Source of the DNA: Nostoc sp. NIES-4103 | GTDB taxonomy: Bacteria; Cyanobacteriota; Cyanobacteriia; Cyanobacteriales; Nostocaceae | Length of the DNA stretch: 64,000 nucleotides | Assembly (NCBI RefSeq): GCF_002368335.1 | Contig: NZ_AP018288.1 | Span: forward strand, 3,863,044 to 3,927,043 | Direction of reading: 5' to 3' | In this document: one piece after another, positions 1 to 8,880 of the stretch | Layout of the letters: every line of letters starts with the position of its first letter | Numbering within the stretch: position 1 is the stretch's first letter | Notes under the pieces: generated by a model | Database searches by the model: none | Told to the model about the DNA's origin: nothing | Seen by the model: only the letters and a program-made list of their open reading frames with translations | Made by a program: the position numbers and the translations under genes

Positions 1-181
1 CACAGTAATTTACCTTAAGTGTTGGCTATTTGTGTTGTATCAACATAATTAAAAAATATTTGACAGACTGTCTTAGTACAAGTAAACAAACTGTGTAGGA
101 TAATACTTTTTTGAAAAGTTAGGAAACTATCACAAATAATATCAAGTTCGGCTAATTACTTACGATATAGTCGGTTTGCCT

Positions 182-260
182 GGTAATAGGTAATGGGTAA
201 TGGGTAATGGGTAATGGGTAATGGGTAATGGGTAATGGGTAATGGGTAATGGGTAATGGG
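182..260. repeat. Heptamer tandem repeat TAATGGG
   Basis: About eleven consecutive 7-bp units of TAATGGG lie downstream of the M20 amidohydrolase gene. Short heptamer arrays like this are typical of heterocystous cyanobacterial genomes. The rest of positions 1-338 is AT-rich and shows no gene. Confidence 0.9.
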
Positions 261-287
261 CCAGATGTGATGACTAATAGTAAAATC

Positions 288-331
288 CAATTCCCAATTC
301 CCAATTCCCAATTCCCAATTCCCAATTCCCA
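288..331. repeat. Heptamer tandem repeat AATTCCC
   Basis: Six copies of a 7-bp unit AATTCCC abut the 3' end of the M20 amidohydrolase gene on the opposite strand. The same unit recurs in a longer array near 18.55 kb. Confidence 0.9.
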
Positions 332-338
332 TAAATGT

Positions 339-1520
339 TTATCTAGGCAGCCAATATCTGTAAGCTGCATATGCCATAGTCACAACCCCGGTGATAATTG
401 CAGATTCATCTACATCAAATTCGGGATGATGTAATGGGTAGTTAATAATTCTATCTTTGTGCCCGACACCTAAGCGAAACATGGAACCAGGGACATGTTC
501 CAAATAAACAGAAAAATCTTCAGCGCCAAGAGAGGGTTCGGGTAAGACTTGGACGCGATCGCTACTCCAAGCTTCTTCTGCTGATGATTGTAACAACTGC
601 GTTAGTGTATAATCGTTTTGCACGCTGGGCACACCTTGGGAATAATTGACTTGATACTTCGCGCCATAGGCATGGCAAACATTAGCAACAATGTTGTCAA
701 TCCAGTTTGGCAGTTGGGCACGGGTTTCTGGGTGAAGCGATCGCACGGTTCCCAACAACTGCACTTTATCAGCAATGACATTGGGCGCTCTGCCACCACT
801 AATCTTGCCTATACTTAATACCACAGGACGCAAAGGGTTTTGTGTTCGACTAATCGCTTGTTGCAGTGCCGTAATTACTTGCGACGCAATCCAAATTGCA
901 TCAACCGCTTCATGAGGACGCGCCCCATGTCCAGATTCTCCAATAATCAGAATCTCTAAATCATCAGCCGCTGCCGTTAAAGCACCGTAACGCACACCAA
1001 TAGACCCTGCTGGGATAGAAGGGAAAACATGAACCCCTAAAACAGCTGAGACATTTTCCATTACCCCATCTTTTACCATCCAGCTTGCTCCTTGAGCAAT
1101 TTCTTCAGCTGGCTGAAATAAAAACCGCACCTTACCACCCAACTCCTCAGCTATTTGGGACAGTACCATTGCTGTTCCCAACCCAACCGTGGTGTGGACA
1201 TCATGACCACAAGCGTGCATCACGCCTTCAGCACGGGAGGCATATTCTAATCCTGTGCGTTCTTGAATTGGTAAAGCATCCATATCGGTGCGAATTGCCA
1301 ATATACGGTCATCTTTGCCAGTATTTTGCAGTTCACCGATCACGCCAGTTTTGCCAATACCCTCTTGTACATGCAGACCACTAGAAGACAAGACACCAGC
1401 AACAAAGGCAGCTGTTTGGTACTCTTGACCACTGAGTTCTGGGTGAGAGTGGATATGGCGGCGAATTTCAATTAAGCGCGGCGCTAGTTTTGTGGCTAAG
1501 TCCTTAATATGGGTCAGCAT
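339..1520 (-). CDS. M20 family amidohydrolase (N-acyl amino acid / hippurate hydrolase type)
   Basis: Cytoplasmic metal-dependent amidohydrolase of the M20D type, which removes acyl groups from N-acyl amino acids or similar amides. At 393 residues it has the usual family length. Visible motifs are DMDALP (about residues 79-84), the metal-binding MHACGHDVH (101-109), the dimerisation-domain motif GHGARPHEAVDAIW (about 198-211) and the C-terminal GAEDFSVYLEHVPG. ATG start at 1520. It stands alone, with heptamer repeats on its 3' side. The family is clear, but the physiological substrate cannot be read from the sequence. Confidence 0.9.
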   Translation of the reverse strand: MLTHIKDLATKLAPRLIEIRRHIHSHPELSGQEYQTAAFVAGVLSSSGLHVQEGIGKTGVIGELQNTGKDDRILAIRTDMDALPIQERTGLEYASRAEGVMHACGHDVHTTVGLGTAMVLSQIAEELGGKVRFLFQPAEEIAQGASWMVKDGVMENVSAVLGVHVFPSIPAGSIGVRYGALTAAADDLEILIIGESGHGARPHEAVDAIWIASQVITALQQAISRTQNPLRPVVLSIGKISGGRAPNVIADKVQLLGTVRSLHPETRAQLPNWIDNIVANVCHAYGAKYQVNYSQGVPSVQNDYTLTQLLQSSAEEAWSSDRVQVLPEPSLGAEDFSVYLEHVPGSMFRLGVGHKDRIINYPLHHPEFDVDESAIITGVVTMAYAAYRYWLPR

Positions 1521-1596
1521 TGCTCGATTTTAGTTTACAGGCTTTGTTCCCATCATAAAGAAGTGTTAATAAACAAAATGCTCTTGCCCCACAGTG

Positions 1597-1702
1597 AGGA
1601 GCAGGGGGAGCAGGGGAGCAGGGGTGCAGGGGTGCTGGGGTGCTGGGGAGATGAGGCAGAATAACTACTAGTGACAACTAACAACTAACAACTAACAACT
1701 AA
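1597..1702. repeat. G-rich short repeats and AACTAAC heptamers
   Basis: A run of GGGGAGCA/GGGGTGC(T/A) units (about 1597-1650) is followed by four AACTAAC heptamers (about 1676-1702) between two minus-strand genes. I see no coding capacity here. Confidence 0.75.
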
Positions 1703-1712
1703 CTCAGCACTT

Positions 1713-2276
1713 TTATTTAGCATCACAAGTTGTGCCTGGAAAATTTCCGGCTTTGAAGTTGTTACAATTTTCGAGAGTTGGACGTTCTGTTGACCAGTCA
1801 TAGGGCTTTTCAGAAGTCACTACACCATTATTTAGAGTCGTCAGGCGAAAGTTGGCTCCTCGAAAATTTGTAAACTGTAACTTGGCATCCTTCAAGTTGG
1901 CTGCTTCTAAATTGGCGCTAATGAAACCAGCAAAAGATAAATCGGCATTTTCCAAAGATGCTGATTTCAAATTTGCCCCTGTTAAGGAAGCACCTGTTAA
2001 ATTTGCAGACTTCAAATCTGCAAGTTCTAAATTTGCCCCAGTCAGATCTGCATTTGTGAGATTAACCTGAGATAATATAGCCCCCCTCAAGTTAGCCCCA
2101 CGTAAATTTGCTCCTGTCAAATTCAATTGAGTTAAATCAGCAGCACTCAAATCGCACCTGGGACAAATACCATTGGCTTTCAACTGTTCTAAGTCTGCCT
2201 GGTTAAATGCCAAGGCTTGTTCTGTCAACCCGCAACAGGCTAACAGGGCAACGGTAGCGATAATGTTAAGTTTCAT
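1713..2276 (-). CDS. Secreted pentapeptide repeat protein
   Basis: Protein of 187 residues with an N-terminal signal peptide (hydrophobic MKLNIIATVALLACCGL, cleavage probably after ALA near residue 23). About twenty A(D/N)LxxA pentapeptides follow (residues about 44-140), predicted to form a right-handed quadrilateral beta helix. The C-terminal 40 residues are non-repetitive and contain two Cys, possibly a disulfide. Export to the periplasm or thylakoid lumen is inferred. Pentapeptide proteins are numerous in cyanobacteria and mostly of unknown function. ATG start. Confidence 0.85.
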   Translation of the reverse strand: MKLNIIATVALLACCGLTEQALAFNQADLEQLKANGICPRCDLSAADLTQLNLTGANLRGANLRGAILSQVNLTNADLTGANLELADLKSANLTGASLTGANLKSASLENADLSFAGFISANLEAANLKDAKLQFTNFRGANFRLTTLNNGVVTSEKPYDWSTERPTLENCNNFKAGNFPGTTCDAK

Positions 2277-2482
2277 ATCGTTATAGATGATAAATTACAC
2301 GTATGCCCAGTATAATACCTAATGTATACTATTTTCTCAGTGAATAACGAGGATGAAGAGGTGGTGAAGAACCTGTAAAAATAGTATAAATTCGGTTTAT
2401 TACACTACCCAAAACAAAATATAGGCCTTAGAATCGAGTCGTAAGCAACTATACCGAATCTTTTATAGACTACCACATATGT

Positions 2483-2521
2483 GATCCCCCTAGCCAGATA
2501 CAAAAAGCGGTTGGGGGGATC
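2483..2521. repeat. Imperfect hairpin (GATCCCCC / GGGGGGATC)
   Basis: GATCCCCCTAGCC and GGTTGGGGGGATC form an imperfect stem around a 13-nt loop, with TTAATTTTT on the plus-strand side. It sits between the two minus-strand genes that end at 1713 and 2587. It could be a small dispersed palindrome or a transcript-end structure. The rest of 2277-2586 shows nothing else. Confidence 0.5.
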
Positions 2522-2586
2522 TTAATTTTTGGGCATTTTTAAGGGACTGGGTAGTGGGTACTGGGTATTGGCGACTGGGGAAGAAT

Positions 2587-4374
2587 TTACCGCCATCCCA
2601 AAAACCGCAAACCGGGGACAATTAGGTAATAACTCACGCCGTACCAAAAACTCATAAACACGCCGATTAAACCAAAAAAAGCTAGGGTTAGGGATAATCC
2701 GAACCAGAGGGTTTGACTAGAAAATTGCAAAACGCTAGTTGGAAACCCTAAAAAAATTAAAAGTGCAAAGAGGCTGGCAGTGCCAAATGCAGCAACTACA
2801 GCATAAACTATGTGATGGCTGCGAAAACCTAAACTGAGGGTGAACAGAAAAACAGCAATTAAAATCACTCCTATTAGTCCCTCGCCTCTATCGACTGATG
2901 AAATTAATCGCCCTGATGAGATTAATTGCAAAAATAACCAGCCGAAACTATAGCTAATCATGCCCATGATTGAAGCTACCAAAAGCCGCCGCCGTTGACC
3001 AAAACAACCTGATATGGTCAGTCCCCATGCTGTTCCTAAGCCTGCGGCGGCAAAGACTAAGATTTCTGTGCCAACGGTAGTTTGATTATTGAGAACTAAT
3101 TCGGGTAGTTGACGAAAAATATATTCGGCAATTTGATCAGCTAGGGTTGTCCGCCGTGCCAAAATCAAACCAGCGATCGCACCTGTACAAGCCCCAATAC
3201 CAGTTAGTAACATCGCCCAAATTGTCAGCACACAGGCTTGCAAGATGTTGAGAATTGTTTTGGCGATGAAAACAATTGTTTTGCTGACAGCTTGGGTAAA
3301 TTTGGCTAAAGCTTGTTGTAAAGCTTGGATGAATAGTTGATATTGGTTGGCAGTTTGGGTTAAAACTTGCCCAGTAAAGTTCTGAAATTGGGAAAATAAC
3401 GCTGGCTGTGTTGATTTGTGGGTAATTTTCGCCAAACGTTTTTGAATGATAGCAGCATTTGCCGGACGCGATCGCACATCTTCTTGTACCATGTCATCGA
3501 GTAAATCTGCTAGCTGGGAGTTGACATTCACCCTGGTTCGCCAAATCAACTTTCCAGTCAGAGGATCTTCCAAATGTGGGGGATACTTGCCTGTCAGTAA
3601 CTCAATTATTGTGCGACCAAGGGCATAAAAATCAGTTGCAGCCACCACATTCGCGCCAGTTATTTGTTCTGGGGGACTGTACCCAGAAGAAAATAACCTG
3701 GTGGAACTAGACTCTCGCCGCCCTAGTGCTGGCTTAAATTGTTTTGCCCCACCAAAATCAATTAGTACTAGTTGTTCCCACCCACTTCTACCTTGATTTG
3801 AGGATGGTGCAGTTGTGGCGGGAATTCGCAGCATCAAATTAGAGGGCTTGATGTCACGGTGAATAATTTGGCGTTTGTGCAATTCCTGTAAAATTTTAAT
3901 CGCTTGAGTCAACCAAGTTAACACCAAATCTTCAGGACATCCTTGAGGATACTTTTCCAGTATTTCCTCAAGAGTCTGCCCGTTGATTTTTTCCATGACT
4001 AAACAGGCTAGTCGGCGCGGCTTGGGATTGGTCAAATTTAATTGAAAAAATCCATCAGCATCAACTTTGGGGACCCCAGGATGCTGTAATCTAATTAAAA
4101 CCTCTGCCTCTTGGGCAAATAATTCCAGTGCCTTTGGTGAATCTTCCACCAACACTTTCAACACTTTCTCAGTTTGAGTCTTTTCATCCCAAACCGTGTA
4201 AATTTGGGCAAAACCTCCCGAACCCAAGGGTTGCAGTGGCACATAGCGGTCTATCAGCTTGAGGACAGTGCCACAGCTGTTGCAAAACTTGTTTCCCCAA
4301 GGTTGAGGATAAGGACGTTGACAATCGGGATTTATGCAGTGAACCGCATTCTTCGTGATGTGCGACACAACCAC
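2587..4374 (-). CDS. Serine/threonine protein kinase with N-terminal zinc ribbon and C-terminal membrane segments
   Basis: Eukaryotic-type (Hanks) kinase of 595 residues. A CxxxxC...CxxC zinc-ribbon-like element (Cys at about 13, 18, 31, 34) precedes the kinase domain, a layout common in cyanobacterial 4-Cys kinases. The glycine loop is GSGGFAQIY (51-59), the catalytic loop IHRDIKPSNL (171-180), and the Mg-binding motif DFG (206-208). The C-terminal half (about 370-595) has several hydrophobic helices, so it should be anchored in the membrane. The start is a GTG at 4374; an in-frame GTG two codons later is also possible. Its substrate is unknown. Confidence 0.88.
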   Translation of the reverse strand: MVVSHITKNAVHCINPDCQRPYPQPWGNKFCNSCGTVLKLIDRYVPLQPLGSGGFAQIYTVWDEKTQTEKVLKVLVEDSPKALELFAQEAEVLIRLQHPGVPKVDADGFFQLNLTNPKPRRLACLVMEKINGQTLEEILEKYPQGCPEDLVLTWLTQAIKILQELHKRQIIHRDIKPSNLMLRIPATTAPSSNQGRSGWEQLVLIDFGGAKQFKPALGRRESSSTRLFSSGYSPPEQITGANVVAATDFYALGRTIIELLTGKYPPHLEDPLTGKLIWRTRVNVNSQLADLLDDMVQEDVRSRPANAAIIQKRLAKITHKSTQPALFSQFQNFTGQVLTQTANQYQLFIQALQQALAKFTQAVSKTIVFIAKTILNILQACVLTIWAMLLTGIGACTGAIAGLILARRTTLADQIAEYIFRQLPELVLNNQTTVGTEILVFAAAGLGTAWGLTISGCFGQRRRLLVASIMGMISYSFGWLFLQLISSGRLISSVDRGEGLIGVILIAVFLFTLSLGFRSHHIVYAVVAAFGTASLFALLIFLGFPTSVLQFSSQTLWFGLSLTLAFFGLIGVFMSFWYGVSYYLIVPGLRFLGWR

Positions 4375-4508
4375 TACAATACAAAGGCTGACTTGATTTT
4401 AGCGTTCTTTAGGTTTCTAGTTTGGGAAAGGATAAAAGCTAAGATAGTACCACGAACCCCTTGACGCTTGCCTAGCAAATCATGTCCGTCACCAAAGAAA
4501 TAGAACAG

Positions 4509-4542
4509 TAGGGTGCATTACGGCTTCAGCCTAACGCACCTG
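4509..4542. repeat. Dispersed palindromic repeat, copy A
   Basis: An imperfect palindrome (GTGCATTACGGC...GCCTAACGCACC). A near-identical copy in opposite orientation lies at 5421-5457. Position and structure suggest a small dispersed repeat rather than a gene-specific terminator. Confidence 0.65.
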
Positions 4543-4642
4543 ATAACTCAACAAGATAGGCAAAAATAGGTGATTACTGACCTAGAAGGTTAACAGCTTC
4601 ACTGAGGAGCAATTTCACCTTGTACAGGTCATACACTTTTTC

Positions 4643-4951
4643 CTATTCATATCGTTGTGGGTATTCCATCCTTCTACCTTCCAGAGATATTCTGACAAGC
4701 GCTATCTGTTCATCAGTCAAGGAATGCATCTCATCCAATGCTATGCCGATATTCTGCAAGCTTTCAAACGATGGTCGTTTTATACCTCTACCCTCTTGAA
4801 ACTGCTGCAAAGCTAATATCGGGAATGCCATCAACGTAGTGATGTAACTAACCTTGTACCCAGCATTCCCAGTTGGGGGTAAGCCGTAGCGTTGACACAA
4901 TGCACGCAATTCTTGAAGCGTCAGGGCTTCAAGTTCTGAACGTGAGAACAT
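4643..4951 (-). CDS. Hypothetical protein with N-terminal SAP-like motif
   Basis: Protein of 102 residues. The first 40 residues (LEALTLQELRALCQRYGLPP followed by a K-x-S-Y-I helix) resemble a SAP/LEM-type helix-turn-helix found in nucleic-acid-binding proteins: T-L-x-E-L-R-x-L-C-x-x-x-G-L-x-x-x-G-x-K. The rest is charged and unassigned. ATG start. It is followed by a small CopG-like gene on the other strand. The SAP assignment comes from the visible pattern only; function is unknown. Confidence 0.6.
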   Translation of the reverse strand: MFSRSELEALTLQELRALCQRYGLPPTGNAGYKVSYITTLMAFPILALQQFQEGRGIKRPSFESLQNIGIALDEMHSLTDEQIALVRISLEGRRMEYPQRYE

Positions 4952-5078
4952 TGAATAGAATTGCCTCTTGTAAAAGTGGTATCGGTGGGTAACAAGTTTC
5001 CTAGGCTGTGATACCCACCAAATACATATTTTCCACTGATATACATGTGGAGAATTTATTTATTTATATTTCTACACA

Positions 5079-5270
5079 ATGTCTAAAAATAAAGGTAAAC
5101 CAGAAAATTTAAAACCGTTTACTACAGATAGGGATAAGCCATTAACTGAATATCTGCACCTGCGAGTCACCAAAGAAATGAAAGAAGAGGTGAAAGCGCA
5201 AGATGATCCTCCTGAATTTTGTCGTCAAGCTATCCAAGAAAAGCTAGATAGACAGAAGAATAATCAATAG
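5079..5270 (+). CDS. Small ribbon-helix-helix-like protein
   Basis: Lysine-rich protein of 63 residues. The segment YLHLRVTKEMKEEVKAQ, then PPEFCRQAIQEKL, matches the strand-helix-helix pattern of CopG/Arc-type DNA-binding proteins (short beta strand LHLRV, two amphipathic helices). No toxin gene is adjacent, so an antitoxin role is not supported. It could be an orphan regulator or a plasmid-derived remnant. Confidence 0.5.
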   Translation: MSKNKGKPENLKPFTTDRDKPLTEYLHLRVTKEMKEEVKAQDDPPEFCRQAIQEKLDRQKNNQ

Positions 5271-5333
5271 ACTTGATTAGAAAAGCCCTTCTTTGCACCC
5301 TCTTCTTTGCGCCTTTGCGCGCGCCAGTCGCCT

Positions 5334-5352
5334 CAACGGGGGGAACCCCCGC
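5334..5352. repeat. Palindromic repeat core, intergenic copy
   Basis: CAACGGGGGGAACCCCCGC is self-complementary around GG/CC arms. Its reverse complement is identical over 19 nt to a segment inside the putA coding region at 40044-40062. This copy is embedded in other dispersed repeat sequence (about 5290-5380). Confidence 0.75.
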
Positions 5353-5420
5353 ACAGCGCTGTCTTCTCTGCGTGAGACAAAATTCATCCCATCAATTAGC
5401 AACGCTGAGTTTCCAAAGTA

Positions 5421-5457
5421 TTGGTGCGTTAGGCTTAACGCCGTAACGCACCCTACT
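5421..5457. repeat. Dispersed palindromic repeat, copy B
   Basis: GGTGCGTTAGGCTTAACGCC followed by GTAACGCACC forms a palindrome. It is nearly the reverse complement of the repeat at 4509-4542. The surrounding interval 5275-5578 also contains a dispersed CTCTGCG-rich repeat and no convincing gene. Confidence 0.65.
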
Positions 5458-5579
5458 GGACTGACACAGCTAAAATGTTGCATTAGATTTCCTCTAATAT
5501 CTCTGTGTTCTCTGCGCCTCTGCGGTTCGTTAATGCACAACTTTAGCCTTGTCACGCCACTACAAGATCCTATGGACTA

Positions 5580-7181
5580 TTAGAAATATCCATCCCAGGC
5601 AACCGGAAATGTGTAATCTGAGAACAAAGGGAAATCATGGTTGTCGCTGCGGGTTTCTTCATCCAAAACCTTGACGACTTTGTTATAAATGTCTTCTGCG
5701 TGCTGCGGAGAATCACCGATACTGGTTAATCCCAATTTGCCAAACTGAGACAAACAACCCATGAGATGAAACACTGTACCTGTTTCTGTGCCGCTGTCAA
5801 AGTGCAATCTATGGTGGGCAATGATATCCATCAAATCGCTGGGTAACAATCCCCGATAGCGGTCTTTTTGCAGGTTGTCTGTGGCTATGTAGTATTTAGG
5901 ACGCCCTTGCTGACTGTAAAATAATCCTGTAGACAGGTCATAGCGACCGGTAGTCAATAATTTTAGAGTCATGAAAGGATGAGTAGTACCGCCCTTACGG
6001 AGGTTAATTTCGATCGCCTGAATGTCCCACTCACCATTACCTTTGTCAACGGTGATAAAATCTACTCCAAATCGCTCTAATGCTCCTTTTTCTGCCAGTT
6101 TTCTCCCAACTTTTAAGCCTAATTGCTGTAATTGCAACCGATACCTTTCATCCGCCGGAAACCGACAACCGAGATAAATTTGCCCATCTGGGCCTCCCAG
6201 AATTTGGTCGTGGGTAGAGAGAATTTCCACTTCACCTGTGGGGGTGATGCGTCCTTGGACACTTGGCGATCGCTTGATTTCTCCTTCCACAAAAGCCTCT
6301 ACAATGGCCCCTAACTCGGCAATTCGTCCTGAAAAATTATCCCAAGTTTCTTGTTTGGCTTGAAAGCGCAAACTCGGCAAGCGATCGCTAATTGCTGATA
6401 ACCTTTCTCCATGAGCAGCTTGTCCTGGTGCTAAATTTAAAATCGGCCTCAAATCTAGCAGTGCATTGCCTTCTCCAGAAATGCCTTCATTGAGTTTCAC
6501 TACCATCCGTTGCAATGTCGGCTGACGTTCCCACAAATCACAAGCCGCTGCTGCCAAATCTTGCGGATTCCAAACACTGCTGCTGCCATCTGGAAGAGGA
6601 ACTTTACTTTCTGCAAATATTTGCCGACTGCCACTTTTTGTTCCCCAAATTTGCAAATCTGGTGCAGCTGCATACAATGGCACGTTTAATTGTAGAGATA
6701 ATTCTGCTTCTAAAGCTGTGGAATTATAGCACACCATAAATGATTTTTCTAGCCTCACCGCTTGGCGAATCCGTTCTAGCAATCGGGGACGTTCTAAAAT
6801 CTTTTGGCTGAGGGGTTTGAGGGAAGAATCATAAGTCGAAAGTAACAACAAGCGATTGCGGGCATGGGAAAAAGGAATTCCAGGCAACAGTTGCAAATAG
6901 TAATCGATAATACTGGGATGCAGTGGCGTTGATGTGACATAAATTAACCTGGTGCGCGGATTTCGCAACCGCATTAACGAGAATAGTAATCTTTCTTCAT
7001 AATGTTCACAACCTTCAATTTTGTGCAGTTCGCGCTGGTCGATACTGAGGGAGGGAACGATTATGATATCTGCTTCACTATTGTCAAATAGCTCAATAGT
7101 TTTCCAGCGATCGCGCAATCTTGATTGAAGATGACGAAAATTATCAACCTGTTCTAACTCTGAAATATTTAATGTCACCAT
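5580..7181 (-). CDS. ATP-grasp peptide ligase, PGM1-related
   Basis: Protein of 533 residues resembling cyanobacterial proteins annotated as PGM1-related peptide ligases: an N-terminal preATP-grasp region and a C-terminal ATP-grasp region. Visible ATP-grasp elements are VVKLNEGISGEGNALLDL (lysine and glycine-rich loop), AIVEAFVEGEIKRSPSVQ, and the Mg-binding FGVDFITV...IQAIEINLRKGGTTHP. ATP-grasp enzymes of this type join a carboxylate to an amine. The reading frame extends 36 codons further upstream, but the ATG at 7181 follows a purine-rich stretch (AGGGCAGGG) and starts MVTLNIS, so I prefer it. No clear natural-product partner gene is adjacent. Confidence 0.75.
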   Translation of the reverse strand: MVTLNISELEQVDNFRHLQSRLRDRWKTIELFDNSEADIIIVPSLSIDQRELHKIEGCEHYEERLLFSLMRLRNPRTRLIYVTSTPLHPSIIDYYLQLLPGIPFSHARNRLLLLSTYDSSLKPLSQKILERPRLLERIRQAVRLEKSFMVCYNSTALEAELSLQLNVPLYAAAPDLQIWGTKSGSRQIFAESKVPLPDGSSSVWNPQDLAAAACDLWERQPTLQRMVVKLNEGISGEGNALLDLRPILNLAPGQAAHGERLSAISDRLPSLRFQAKQETWDNFSGRIAELGAIVEAFVEGEIKRSPSVQGRITPTGEVEILSTHDQILGGPDGQIYLGCRFPADERYRLQLQQLGLKVGRKLAEKGALERFGVDFITVDKGNGEWDIQAIEINLRKGGTTHPFMTLKLLTTGRYDLSTGLFYSQQGRPKYYIATDNLQKDRYRGLLPSDLMDIIAHHRLHFDSGTETGTVFHLMGCLSQFGKLGLTSIGDSPQHAEDIYNKVVKVLDEETRSDNHDFPLFSDYTFPVAWDGYF

Positions 7182-7659
7182 AATCCCTGCCCTGTCGTGA
7201 TCACAACAATGCTTTATTACTTTGGTATATCCCAAAAAAGACCAATTACTGCTAATATGCAATACTTCTTTGAATGGGTATGTTAGCAATCTTCTTCCGC
7301 CATAATATGTATTTTTGTAATATTTCGTCTATCACCTAAAGTAATAAACAAGTTCTATATCTAATGATTTTGACAGCACAATGCATTTTGAAACACAAGA
7401 GGTTACAAAATGTAAATAGTTTACATATATTAAAGACAGACCAAGAAAAATACCTCATTGTAATTGTTCGTTACTGATAGTCATCAGTTAACAGTTATCA
7501 GTCACAAACTTGAGAATTTATTTATTCAAGTTCCCTGATTATGTTTAGAGATGTTGCGTATAGAGTTTTGACCTGAGTTAGTTGGCTAATTCCCTTCTAG
7601 AATAAAAAATATTATCTGCTAAATTTATTACTAAACTATCTAGGGTGGGGGGGAATCAG
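7182..7659. other. Intergenic divergent promoter region
   Basis: AT-rich interval of 478 bp between the divergently read ATP-grasp and phosphoribulokinase-like genes. It should hold the promoters of both. I see no conserved motif, repeat or small gene that I could defend. Confidence 0.5.
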
Positions 7660-8598
7660 ATGAGTCGTCCAATAATTCTTGGTATTGTCGGTGACAGCGC
7701 TGCTGGAAAAACAACACTCACAAGAGGTATTGCTCAAGTACTGGGCCCGGAAAATGTCACCCTCATCTGTACAGATGATTACCATCGTTACGATCGCCAA
7801 CAACGTGCAGAAATCGGGATTACTGCCCTCCACCCGGATTGCAACTATCTAGATATTATGCAGCAGCACCTATCGCTGCTACGCACAGGACAGCCAATTC
7901 TCAAGCCAGTTTACAGCCACAAAACCGGCACATTCGAGCCGCCGCAGTACATTAAGCCCAATAAATTCGTCATTATTGAAGGATTACTTGGTTATTCTAC
8001 CCGTGGAGCGCGTGATGCCTACGACGTGAAAGTTTACCTTGCACCGCCCGAACAACTGCGTGCCAAATGGAAAGTAAAGCGGGATACCCAAAAGCGGGGC
8101 TATACAGACGAACAAGTATTGGCAGAACTAGAAAAACGCGAACCAGACTCAGAACAATTTATCCGTCCGCAACGGCAATGGTCAGATATAGTAGTGAGTT
8201 TCTATCCTCCTACTGAAGATGCCGATGAAAGCAACGGGCACTTGAATGTGCGGCTAGTACTGCGTCCAACAATTCCCCATCCGGATTTTACCTCAATTAT
8301 CAATTTAACCACAGGTAATTCTGATTCAGCAATTCGCCTGGGGCTAGACCGGGATATGAATAAACCTGTAGATGTTTTAGAAGTTGATGGTCATGCCACC
8401 TTAGAACAGGTGAACAAGCTAGAGCATATCATGTGTTCTGATATGCCCTACTTAAAGAATATCTGCGATCGCGAGAGTAACCCAGAACTGGGTAAAATTG
8501 CTGGTACAACTGGGGAAACACTCCAAAGCTACCCCCTCGCCCTGACCCAGTTGATCATCACCTACCATATGCTAAAAGCAACACAAAGCTATCAGTAA
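7660..8598 (+). CDS. Phosphoribulokinase/uridine kinase family protein (divergent PRK paralogue)
   Basis: P-loop kinase of 312 residues. Walker A is GDSAAGKTT (11-19), with CTDDYHRYDRQQR (38-50), GITALHP, VYSHKTGTFEPP and IIEGLLGYST, all in the order seen in phosphoribulokinases. The canonical cyanobacterial Calvin-cycle PRK has GDSGCGKST, a redox-active cysteine pair and different flanking sequence. This protein lacks the Cys in the P-loop, so it looks like a second, non-redox-regulated family member. The ATG at 7660 follows a GGGTGGGGGGGA stretch and is preferred over a GTG at 7645. The substrate is unproven. Confidence 0.8.
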   Translation: MSRPIILGIVGDSAAGKTTLTRGIAQVLGPENVTLICTDDYHRYDRQQRAEIGITALHPDCNYLDIMQQHLSLLRTGQPILKPVYSHKTGTFEPPQYIKPNKFVIIEGLLGYSTRGARDAYDVKVYLAPPEQLRAKWKVKRDTQKRGYTDEQVLAELEKREPDSEQFIRPQRQWSDIVVSFYPPTEDADESNGHLNVRLVLRPTIPHPDFTSIINLTTGNSDSAIRLGLDRDMNKPVDVLEVDGHATLEQVNKLEHIMCSDMPYLKNICDRESNPELGKIAGTTGETLQSYPLALTQLIITYHMLKATQSYQ

Positions 8599-8800
8599 TG
8601 GGAATGGGGCATGGGGCATTGGGCATGGGGCATTGGGCATGGGGCATTGAAAACACTCTTCCCCAGTCCCCAGTCCCCAGTCACCAGTCCCCATTGCCCC
8701 TAATCCCCACTCACGAGCGGTCGTGGGGGCCCCGAGTTCCCCAGTCACCAGTCACCAGTCACCAGTCCCCAGTCACCAGTCCCCAGTCCCCAATCCCTTG
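8599..8800. repeat. Heptamer repeats CATGGGG/CATTGGG and CCCAGTC/ACCAGTC
   Basis: Two degenerate heptamer arrays (8599-8650 and about 8663-8800) directly follow the PRK-like stop codon. A palindromic G/C block (GTGGGGGCCCCGAG) near 8722 interrupts the second one. The long reading frame through this stretch is repeat translation, not a gene. Confidence 0.85.
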
Positions 8801-8880
8801 ACTCAACAATTTGCTAAACTCCAAGTTTCAGAGTTCAAATAAAATAGTTTGAGCATTGGGAATTTACAGGGGGTTGCAGA

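Noticed and set aside
152..434. Short frames on both strands through the heptamer arrays near 180-430
   Set aside because: They translate TAATGGG and AATTCCC repeats and have no gene-like composition.
5079..5270. Antitoxin of a toxin-antitoxin pair
   Set aside because: RHH-like, but no toxin gene lies next to it on either strand.
8598..8801. A 67-residue frame after the PRK-like gene
   Set aside because: It is entirely repeat sequence (CATGGGG and CCAGTCC units).
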